Origin: Rhyacichthys aspro
Lineage: Eukaryota; Chordata; Actinopteri; Gobiiformes; Rhyacichthyidae
Direction: 5' to 3'
Length of the DNA: 64,000 bases
Assembly (NCBI GenBank): GCA_036850595.1
Contig: CM072160.1
Coordinates: forward strand, 1,597,981 to 1,661,980
Under the pieces are notes generated by a model. The model made no database searches. It had not been told where the DNA came from and saw nothing but the letters and a program-made list of their open reading frames with translations. A program made the position numbers and the translations under genes. Shown in pieces: positions 38,501 through 50,500 of the stretch (positions are counted from its first letter, which is position 1; each line of letters begins with the position of its first letter).

Positions 38501-41500
38501 ATCCATCTAAAACCTGTTCAAATCCATCTAAAACTTGTTCAAATCCATCTAAAACCTGTTTAAATCCATCTAAAACTTGTTCAAATCCATCTAAAACTTG
38601 TTCAAATCCATCTAAAACCTGTTTAAATCCATCTAAAACTTGTTCAAATCCATCTAAAACTTGTTCAAATCCATCTAAAACCTGTTTAAATCCATCTAAA
38701 ACTTGTTCAAATCCATCTAAAACTTGTTCAAATCCATCTAAAACCTGTTTAAATCCATCTAAAACTTGTTCAAATCCTTCTAAAACTTGTTCAAATCCAT
38801 CTAAAACTTGTTCAAATCCATCTAAAACCTGTTTAAATCCATCTAAAACTTGTTCAAATCCATCTAAAACTTGTTCAAACCCACCTAAAACCTGTTTAAA
38901 TCCATATAAAACTTGTTCAAATCCATCTAAAACTTAAATTTCATCTAAAAACTTTGGGAAACACTCATTTTGACGGTGAATAAATGAACTGATGAGTTGG
39001 ACAAACCTGGAAAAGCAGGTTCAAGAACTCATTCGCCAAAGCACTTTTCACGCTCCATATTTGGTAATCCTCTAAGGTCAGGTGACCCAGCTGACAGGAA
39101 GTAAACAACACAAATGTCATTATTTGATGCTGCTGATAATTCAGATTTCAAATGTAGAACAATGGAAGGTTTTTGACTCACCTTCGTCGTGTCGTGCATC
39201 TTCAGGATCCCCTCCACGATGTCGGACACACTACTCTGCAGCTCCTGAAACAAAACACATGGATCATTGGGACAACTAGCTTCTGATGTGTTGTTTTAAA
39301 TAAAAAAGGGGAACTCCATATTACTATCAACATTATTTTAGGAACTTTATATAAAAACGGATCCATTTGAGTCCAAACAAATGACAATATCTTTGAGTTC
39401 TTTCCACTAAAAGTCTGTTTATAGTTGGACTAAGGCACAAATTTGAATTTTGTAGGCATGTTAGTTCATGTAACACTGATCACAAAGCTTTTTTCATTTT
39501 TTCTCCACAATTCCTATTATTAAACCGGCTATTGGAAGACTTATCTACTCCAGTTTCACAACTATGTTTGAAGAGTTTTAGAGTCTGAAAACAAAATAAA
39601 AATGAAAATTAATGAGAATGAAAACTCAGATATGTTCAAAACCATCGACAACTTGTTAAAATCCATCTAAAACCTGTTCAATTCCATCTAAAACCTGTTC
39701 AAATCCATCTAAAACCTGTTCAAATCCATCTAAAACCTGTTCAAATCCATCTAAAACCTGTTCAATTCCACTTGGGACCTGAATACCAGCTGTAACAGGT
39801 TAGGACTAGTTTCATTTGACATTTAGTCGACCGATTTATGACTAAAACTAAATAAAACTTTGTTGTTAAAATGACGAGTGCTTACGGGGAGAGTGTCCGT
39901 GCGATTGTCCTTCCAAACTTCCAACAAGGCCACCACCATCTCATGGAGCTCATCCCGGGACAGAACCCCGTCACGGTCCACATCGAACACTTTGAAACAG
40001 ACTTCAGAGACAAACACAGTTAACCCTCCTGGTCCGGGACGTTTTAGTCAATTTTATATTTGCATAACTTTGTCTGTGTCGATGCAAATGGAATAAAATG
40101 TGTCCAGGTTGTGTTTTTTGAGGTGAATTTTAGTTTTTTTTTCATTTGCCTTTTAAAAAATAGTTCCACCTGTGTCTCTACGGCATTTTTTGTCCCATTG
40201 ACTTTTCAATACACTACCATTGCAATTTGATTTCTGTTTTTATTTATTTTTTCCTTCTCTTGTGTTGATTTTGTTGTGTCATAGGGGCCATGGAGAAATT
40301 CAATGTATTTACTCACAAAAAATTGATTTGATCAGGAAAATAAATAAATAAAAAAATAAAATTTGGTGGATTTTTTAAAGGGTTAAAAACTCATAAAATT
40401 CAGAAATATTAGTTATGTATTGTAAGGACTGAAGTTAATAATTTTATTCATTCATTAATTCATACAAAAATTCTGCAAAAATATGTTGAAATATGTTAAA
40501 AGAGCATGTTTGTTTCGAAGGGACTGGAAACAAAATGAAGGGTTAAAGAGTTAAAGGAGAGTCAAACATAGCCCTTCAGAATAAAAGCCTGAGTGAATGA
40601 ATGAGAAGTCAACAGCTGCTCACATTTCTGTCTCTCTGCGACGGGACCCCTGCAGCAGGCCGACAGTCCACACGAGATCTCCTTAAAGTCGATGTGATTG
40701 TCCCGATTCTCGTCAAAGGCGTGAAACAAACCTGGAGCAAAAAAAAACAAACAAAAAAAGTTTATATTCCGAGGCGTTTCTGTGTAAAGTGTGAGCGTCG
40801 GGTCTCACCTTCACTGAGCGAGGCGTGGATCGGAGGAGACACCAGCGGGACGAAGGTTTCCAAATCAAAACGTCCGGTTCTGGACTGAGCCTTCAGCAGC
40901 CAGTAACGCTTCTCTAAGTCGATAATGTCAGACTCCTCCACTGCAACGAAACAAAACAATACTCAATATACTTCATTTAGAAACACAACAGACTTTTGAT
41001 TTATTTTTTACTGAACCAGAAAAAATGGGAAAAAAGGCATAATTACAAAATACATCAGCGTTTTAAGTTCTTACGTTAATTCTAATTGTCCCAGAAAGTA
41101 ATTATTGCCACAGGATCCTGTCTGATGGAGTGTATTCAAGTCACTTTTAAATCATCCGTGTTTCAGTGGAAATAAGAAACGCCAAAAGACACACAATCTG
41201 TAAACGTAAGAAAACACTGCCCTACTTTGAGGTTCTTTGTAACGACACAGAACATTGACATCTTTAATAGACGCCTAAAGGTTAAGTGTGAGTGAAAATA
41301 TGTCTTGTTTACACTGGTCTACTTCCTGTGTTTCCATTTTAATGAAAATAAAATGGAATAAAATAAAATGGAATGGAATAAAATGGAATGGAATGGAATA
41401 AAATAAAATGGAATGGAATAAAATGGAATGGAATGGAATAAAATAAAATGGAATGGAATAAAATAAAATGGAATGGAATAAAATGGAATGGAATGGAATA

Positions 41501-44500
41501 AAATAAAATGGAATGGAATAAAATAAAATGGAATGGAATAAAATGGAATGGAATGGAATAAAATAAAATAAAATGGAATGGAGTAAAATGGAATGGAATG
41601 GAATAAAATAAAATAAAATGGAATGGAATGGAATAAAACAAAATAAAATGGAATGGAATAAAATGGAATGGAATGGAATAAAACAAAATAAAATGGAATG
41701 GAATAAAATAAAATGGAATGGAATAAAATAAAATGGAATGGAATAAAATGGAATGGAATGGAATAAAATAAAATAAAATGGAATGGAATAAAACAAAATA
41801 AAATGGAATGGAATAAAATGGAATGGAATGGAATAAAATGGAATGGAATGGAATAAAATAAAATAAAATGGAATGGAATAAAACAAAATAAAATGGAATG
41901 GAATAAAATAAAATGGAATGGAATAAAATGGAATGGAATAGAATAAAATAAAATGGAATGGAATAAAATAAAATGGAATGGAATGGAATAAAACAAAATA
42001 AAATGGAATGGAATAAAATAAAATGGAATGGAATAAAATAAAATGGAATGGAATAAAATAAAATGGAATGGAATAAAATGGAATGGAATGGGATAAAATG
42101 GAATGGAATGAAATGAATTGAAACAACCACAGCTTTAAATAGACACTCCTAAAATAGTGAAGAAATCTTTCTTTTTCTTTTCTTTGTGTCTCGTCACACT
42201 ACGGAAAAAAAGAGTCTGCTTTAATATGACACAACCAGGTGTTTTAGTCCTAAGTCGTTCTGTTGTTATAAAATCATAAAAAAGACACTATTCAAACCCC
42301 CCTACTCCCTCTGTACACTGAATTTTAGAAAACCCATAAATGGAAAGTTGTGTTGAAAAATGTTCTCTACCTCAATTAAAGACAAAAATAAATAAATAAA
42401 TAAATAAATAAAAGAATGATTCTCGTTAAAAAATGATAAGCCGGAATATGGAGTTTAAAAGACAGAATCTTCAAATAAAATGCCCAAACCAAACATTTAT
42501 AATCTGTTACCAACTCAACCTGACCGGACTTTGTTTTGGCTTATTCTTTCCATTTAAACTGCTTTTACGCTCTTTCTTTTCCAAAAACGATTACAAAATC
42601 TACTGTAACATCACGTAATCGGTGTTATACCTGAATCTGGAGCGGTTACATGTGATGAGCCACTGCAGGAAGGTAAACAGAGCGGTGCGTTTGAATGAGA
42701 CAGCGATACGGATCAGACCGATATAACATCTGAACGCTCTCTCAGCTGATAATCCACAGCTTTGGCTTTAATAGGATTCAACGGGAGCCTCCTCGACGTT
42801 CGACTCCGATGACAGGTGTCAAAACGCAGAACGACAAACGCCAGCGGCTCCAAAACACAAAGAGGTCTCAGAGCCGTGGGATTAAAGGGACAGTGTGTAA
42901 AATGTGGAAGAAAATGGAACATAGTGGTTTTATTTGTGTATATTCAGCTCAAAATAAAGTTCTGTACTGGATTATCTGGAAAAATAAGAGTTTAAGAGTC
43001 TCTTTTAGACATTGTCATATAGTANNNNNNNNNNNNNNNNNNNNNNNNNNNNNNNNNNNNNNNNNNNNNNNNNNNNNNNNNNNNNNNNNNNNNNNNNNNN
43101 NNNNNNNNNNNNNNNNNNNNNNNNAATTCCATCTAAATACCTAGTTCAAATCCATCTAAAACCTGTTCAAATCCATCTAAAACCTGTTGAAATCCATCTA
43201 AAACCTGTTGAAATCCATCTAAAACCTGTTCAAATCCATATAGAACCTGTTCAAATCCATCCAAAACCTGTTCAAATCCGTTTGTTAGGGTAAAATGGTC
43301 GCTACATCTTTAAACCTCCAGCTGCAGCTCAAGGATAATATTCTGTAGAAGATGGAACGTTCAAAGTCTTCAACCTTGTTCTGAACTGGTTTCACAGATT
43401 TTAGTTTTTTTTTTTAGTTTGTTTGAGTTTTTGAAGAGTTTCTGCATAAAATTCCAAATGAAATGGTAAAATGTCAGTTTAATCACCTGTTCTATGGTGA
43501 CAGTTTTTAGTTTGTTATGTACATAAACCCTTTTTATGGTCACGTTTTATTAAAGATGTGGTGAATTTGTCACAACTGAGACTGAGACTAATTAATGCGA
43601 CTCAAGAATGAATGAGATCCATCGGTGCGGCCCATGTTTTCCCTCATAATTCCACTGTTTTTGTGAGTTTTTATTCAGATTTTCAACATGTTTTGGGATA
43701 AACCTGTAGGATTTGACCTGTTATAGTGAAAGAAATCGAGGTTTACTGTGGTTTTGAATGAACTCCAGTCTCTTGTTGCACTGTACTTTCTTTTGGGACA
43801 TAAATCCTAACAATAACAAGTATAAATAGTGAACAGAGTGGTGCTGTGTGGACTCACCGGTCGCGGCAGACTGAGGTTGGCCCCGTACCAGTGATACAGC
43901 GCCCTCCACACCGGCTCGGGCACGATCTCAAAGTCTCGACCCGGGACGAGCTGCAGCGAGCGCCTGAGCCTGCCGCCCTCCATCGTTAACGTCGGAGCCT
44001 GAGGGGAAACAAAAAACACACCACAAAACGCTTCAAAACCTTAAACTGACAGCTTTTATTGAACGTAATGGACACAGAGAGGCTCCTGATGTTATTCTGA
44101 GGCTGATTTATTACAGCACGATGCAGAGATAAGACAAAACAAATGAGAAAAAGCACCATCTGGTACAAGAAAGACAGCTAAAAATGGACTAATTATCCAT
44201 CTTATATCAGCTAAAAGTGAAAAAACAAACTCTTAACACTCTGATAAGCTGCTGTATTGAAGTTTTAGCTAAAATCAAAGAGCCGTGAGTCTTTCTTTTG
44301 AGGTCTGTGCTTTGTTAAATCTTCTTTTGATCCTTGTGAGCAGAGAAAGTTAGTTAGAAAGTTTAAAAAAGCAGATCTCCATTGGGAAACACAGAGGACT
44401 TTAAAGGAGAAGTTCAGTATTATCCTAATTGTGTTGCAGTAGGCATATGTTAAATGAATCCATGTATATCCCCGCTCACTGAGGTAATATAATGAGTCCT

Positions 44501-47500
44501 CCGTACCTTCCTCTGGTTTTAAAATACAGGGCAAAAAATAAACAGAAAAAGACTGCAGCAGGGCACTTGAGTAGAACAAGAACAAGCATCAATTGATCAA
44601 GTTCTGTCTTTTTTCTGTTGGTTTTACGTCAGATCAGAGACGAAATATGTCACAAATAAATAAAACACATTATATACATTTATAAAAGTGTCTGGGGACA
44701 TAATATTGGAGACAGAAAGTGTCAGGTCCGGGGCCCAAACGCGGGACTGGGTGAGATTTTGTTTCATGAGACCCTCAGCTTCACAGATAAGAATGTATTA
44801 TTTATGGCCCCAAAAGCTAAAACGTGTTCAAATCCAACTAAAACCTGTTCAAATCCATATAAAACTTGTTCAAATCCATATAAAACTTGTTCAAATACAT
44901 ATAAAACCTGTTTAGATTTAACTAAAACCTGTTCAAAACCAACTAAAACCTTTGTAAATCCTTTTCAAACCTGTTCAAATCCATCCAAAACCTTTTAAAA
45001 TCCACATAAAACCTGTTTAAATCCACATAAAACCTGTTCAAATACATATAAAACCTGTTTAGATTGAACTAAAACCTGTGCAAATCCATATTAAACCTGT
45101 TTCAGTCCATCTGGAACATTTTTAAATCCAACTAAAAGCTGCTCAAATCCAACTAAAGCCTGTTTAAATCCATCGAAAACCTTTTAAAATCCACATAAAA
45201 CCTGTTTAAATCCATCGAAAACCTTTTAAAATCCACATAAAACCTGTTTAAATCCATTGAAAACCTTTTAAAATCCACATAAAACCTGTTTAAATCCATA
45301 TAAGACCTGTTCAAATCCATATAAAACCTGCTCAAATCCATATAAAACCTGTTTAAGTCCATCTAGAACCCTTTAAATCCAACTAAAACCTGTTCAAATC
45401 CAACGAAAACCTTTTTAAATCCACATAAACCTGTTTAAATACATATAAGACCTGTTCAGATCCAACTAAAATCTGTTCAAATCCTTTTCAAACCTGTTCA
45501 AATCCATTTTAAACCTGTATTTGTGGAACTATAATAAAATCAGAAGCGACTGTGGGCCTTTGTAAATGTGCCTCTCATCTATACGTGGCCCTCAATAGAC
45601 CTGTAGTAAATGTCTGGTCCCTGGATCTGTACGCTGTATTCTGTCTGCAGTGGGCGGTGCGTTCACCTTCATGGGGCTCAGTGTTGACGAGGGCTGGTTG
45701 TCGATGGCCCGTCTCTGGGCCGAGACTGAGAGGGAAGGTGGCCGTTGGCTCCGGAGAAACACTGGTTGTTGTTGTCGGACACGTTGTGCTGTCGAGCGAA
45801 GCAGTTTCTGTGGCCCGACGGAGCCTGAGGACTCAGAGCTGCAGCAGGAGTCAAAACAAACAGGTAAACTTTATTAAATGTACATACAGATGCTTATTCA
45901 AGATATTTCACACTGTGTTCCTCGGCTTCTGTTCACATCCAACTAAAAACATGTTTAAATCCATCTAAAACATGTTTCAAATCCATCTAAAACATGTTCA
46001 ATCCAACTAAAACATGTTCAAATCCTCTAAAACATGTTCAAATCCAACTAAAACATGTTCAAATCCATCTAAAACATGTTCAAATCCATCTAAAACCTGT
46101 TCAAATCCAACTAAAACATGTTCAAATCCAACTAAACACTGTTCAAATCCATCTAAAAACCTGTTCAAATCCATCTAAAACCTGTTCAAATCCATCTAAA
46201 ACCTGTTCAAATCCCACTAAAACCTGTTCAAATCCATCTAAACCTGTTCAAATCCATCTAAAACATGTTCAAATCCATCTAAAACCTGTTCAAATCCATC
46301 TAAACCTGTTCAATCCATCTAAAACATGTTCAAATCCAAATAAAAACTGTTCAAATCCATCTAAACCGGTGTTCAAATCCATCTAAACCTGTTCAAATCC
46401 ATCTAAAACCTGTTCAAATCCAACTAAAACATGTTCAAATCCATCTAAAAACATGTTCAAATCCATCTTAAAACCTGTTCAAATCCATCTAAAACCTGTT
46501 CAAATCCATCTAAAACCTGTTCAAATCCAACTAAAACCTGTTCAAATCCAACTAAACACTGTTCAAATCCAACTAAAACCTGTTCAAATCCATCTAAAAC
46601 CTGTTCAAATCCATCCTAAACCTGCTTAAATCCATCTAAAACCTGTTCAAATCCAACTAAAACCTGTTCAAATCCATCTAAAACCTGTTCAAATCCATCT
46701 AAAACCTGTTCAAATCCAACTTAAACATGTTCAAATCCATCTAAAACCTGTTCAATCCATCTTAAACCTGTTCAAATCCATCTAAAACCTGTTCAAATCC
46801 ATCCCCCAGACCTGATTCCCCTTTTTTTCGCTGCATGAGTCGCTCTGTGTCGACATGAACCATATTTTTCCTTCACGCTACTCCGACTAGTAAAATGATG
46901 GAATGATAGATTAAAAACCAAATTTCTCAAAAGTCTCCTTTAATAAAAGCAGCACCTATTACACATAACCCTCTTTTAACTGAACCTCCGGCGGGACTGA
47001 CCGGACTCCGTGGCCTCCGAGGCGCTGGACACGGGCTCCTGAGACCTCGGGTCCGTGGGGCTGACGGGGGCTGGGGGCTGCCTCCGCTCGCTGGGGTTCC
47101 ACTGTGGCTCCCGGACGCCTGGTTCTTGTGAGCGCTCAGGACCGACGGTGCTGCTCCACCACGATGCCCTTATGCCTCCTGCACACGAGCAGGGGGCCCC
47201 CAAGTCAGTGTGAGAGCGATAAACCCGGTCATCTGGAGTCGACGGCGGAGAATTGCCCAAAAACAACGTAAGTTTGCAATATTTGGGGCTTTTTTTTTCC
47301 AAATATTTGTGTAGTTTATGTATTTTTTCATCACTTTCACCTCATTCTAGTTTCTGCATCATCATTTCCATCAGACAGAACAAAATGGTTAATAAAAGAG
47401 GCATTTAGCAAAGTGTACATTGTTAATAGCTGCAGATGACGTGTATTTTCAGCTGAATATGTCTTTTAACAGAGAAACAGCTGAAAAAAAAAAGCATCAA

Positions 47501-50500
47501 CAGAGAAAAAGGGAGACAACGTAAAACACAGATAAATACTGTCAATTCAATCACTGTGTTTAACGAGGAGGAGATAATTGTCGTCCTGACGTTGAAGTCA
47601 CAGCTAAGCTAACGCTAAACTCTAAACTTCAGTTTGGTCAAATGGATTAGTATTTTAGAGGAAAAAACAGATACTGGCCACATTTGACTAGTATTAATAC
47701 TTCTCATCTATTTAAATCCTTTATAATAAACACATTCTTGCTTTTACAATACAATATTTGGGATTTAAACCATTTTCTCAAACTAGAAGAAAAGTTCAAT
47801 CCTGGGTTTTTTAGTTTCAGAAGTGTTTGTTTTAGTAAATAAAGCTGTCTCCTCCTTTTTTTGCTGTTACTTACATATTTAACATAGTCCCTCCAACGTC
47901 TGCCACCACTGCATAGAGATTAAAAATCAGTTCTTTCCCTGCTGCTTAGCACATGTCTGCTTTCTCTCTCTCCAGCCATCCCCCCCCTGAACAAAACAAA
48001 AAATCAATAAACAAACTGTTTTCTTCAGAAATATCAGTTTTCAGAGGTCTGCTGCGTTTTTACCTGATGATCTGTCCTTCTTCTTCAGGAGTCGCAGGTC
48101 TCAGGCCCAGGACGATGTGACAAACCTGGACCAATAAACACATTAGGAAACTCAAATCATCTAAAACCTGTTCAAATCCATCTAAAACTTGTTCAAATCC
48201 ATCTAAAACTTGTTCAAATCCATCTAAAACTTGTTTAAATCTATCTAAAACTTGTTCAAATCCATCTAAAACCTGTTCAAATCCAACTAAAACCTGTTCA
48301 AATCCAACTAAAACCTGTTCAAATCCATCTAAAACTTGTTCAAATCCATCTAAAACTTGTTCAAATCCATCTAAAACCTGTTTAAATCCATCTAAAACTT
48401 GTTCAAATCCATCTAAAACTTGTTCAAATCCATCTAAAACCTGTTCAAATCCATCTAAAACTTGTTCAAATCCATGTAAAACCTGTTTAAATCCATCTAA
48501 AACTTGTTCAAATCCATCTAAAACTTGTTCAAATCCATCTAAAACTTGTTCAAATCCATCTAAAACCTGTTCAAATCCATCTAAAACTTGTTCAAATCCA
48601 TCTAAAACCTGTTCAAATCCATCTAAAACTTGTTCAAATCCATCTAAAACTTGTTCAAATCCATCTAAAACCTGTTCAAATCCATCTAAAACTTGTTCAA
48701 ATCCATCTAAAACTTGTTCAAATCCATCTAAAACCTGTTTAAATCCATCTAAAACTTGTTCAAATCCATCTAAAACTTGTTCAAATCCATCTAAAACCTG
48801 TTTAAATCCATCTAAAACCTGTTCAAATCCATCTAAAACTTGTTCAAATCCATCTAAAACTTGTTCAAATCCAACTAAAACCTGTTCAAATCCATCTAAA
48901 ACCTGTTCAAATCCATCTAAAACCTGTTTAAATCCATCTAAAACTGGTTCAAAACCAACTAAAACCTGTTTAAATTCATCTAAAACTTAAATTTCATCTA
49001 AAAACTTTGGGAAACACTCATTTTGACGGTGAATAAATGAACTGATGAGTTGGACAAACCTGGAAAAGCAGGTTCAAGAACTCATTCGCCAAAGCACTTT
49101 TCACGCTCCATATTTGGTAATCCTCTAAGGTCAGGTGACCCAGCTGACAGGAAGTAAACAACACAAATGTCATTATTTGATGCTGCTGATAATTCAGATT
49201 TCAAATGTAGAACAATGGAAGGTTTTTGACTCACCTTCGTCAGGTGTCGTGCATCTTCAGGATCCCCTCCACGATGTCGGACACACTACTCTGCAGCTCC
49301 TGAAACAAAACACATGGATCATTGGGACAACTAGCTTCTGATGTGTTGTTTTAAATAAAAAAGGGGAACTCCATATTACTATCAACATTATTTTAGGAAC
49401 TTTATATAAAAACGGATCCATTTGAGTCCAAACAAATGACAATATCTTTGAGTTCTTTCCACTAAAAGTCTGTTTATAGTTGGACTAAGGCACAAATTTG
49501 AATTTTGTAGGCATTTTAGTTCATGTAACACTGATCACAAAGCTTTTTTTTCGTTTTTTTTCTCCACAATTCCTATTATTAAACCGGCTATTGGAAGACT
49601 TATCTACTCCAGTTTCACAACTATGTTTGAAGAGTTTTAGAGTCTGAAAACAAAATAAAAATGAAAATTAATGAGAATGAAAACTCAGATATGTTCAAAA
49701 CCATCGACAACTTGTTAAAATCCATCTAAAACCTGTTAAATTCCATCTAAAACCTGTTCAAATCCATCTAAAACCTGTTCAAATCCATCTAAAACCTGTT
49801 CAAATCCATCTAAAACCTGTTCAGATCCATCTAAAACCTGTTCAAATCCATCTAAAACCTGTTCAGATCCATCTAAAACCTGTTCAGATCCATCTAAAAC
49901 CTGTTCAATTCTATCTAAAACCTGTTCAAATCCATCTAAAACCTGTTCAATTCCATCTAAAACCTGTTCAAGTCCATCTAAAACCTGTTCAATTCTATCT
50001 AAAACCTGTTCAAATCCATCTAAAACCTGTTCAAATCCATCCAAAACCTGTTCAATTCCACTTGGGACCTGAATACCAGCCAGAACAGGTTAGGACTAGT
50101 TTCATTTGACATTTAGTCGACCGATTTATGACTAAAACTAAATAAAACTTTGTCGTTAAAATGACGAGTGCTTACGGGGAGAGTGTCCGTGCGATTGTCC
50201 TTCCAAACTTCCAACAAGGCCACCACCATCTCATGGAGCTCATCCCGGGACAGAACCCCGTCACGGTCCACATCGAACACTTTGAAACAGACTTCAGAGA
50301 CAAACACAGTTAACCCTCCTGGTCCGGGACGTTTTAGTCAATTTTATATTTGCATAACTTTGTCTGTGTCGATGCAAATGGAATAAAATGTGTCCAGGTT
50401 GTGTTTTTGAGGTGAATTTTAGTTTTTTTTTTCCATTTGCCTTTTAAAAAATAGTTCCACCTGTGTCTCTACGGCATTTTTTGTCCCATTGACTTTTCAA

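Noticed and set aside
38073..39006. Repeat units as introner elements, each a minimal intron
   Set aside because: Units contain CAG|GTTTTAG but are far too short to be introns, and no exon-like sequence lies between them. Kept only as cryptic splice motifs.
41275..42130. Hydrophobic open frames (FILFHSIPFY period) on the minus strand
   Set aside because: Pentanucleotide satellite translated in three frames, present in both duplicate blocks.
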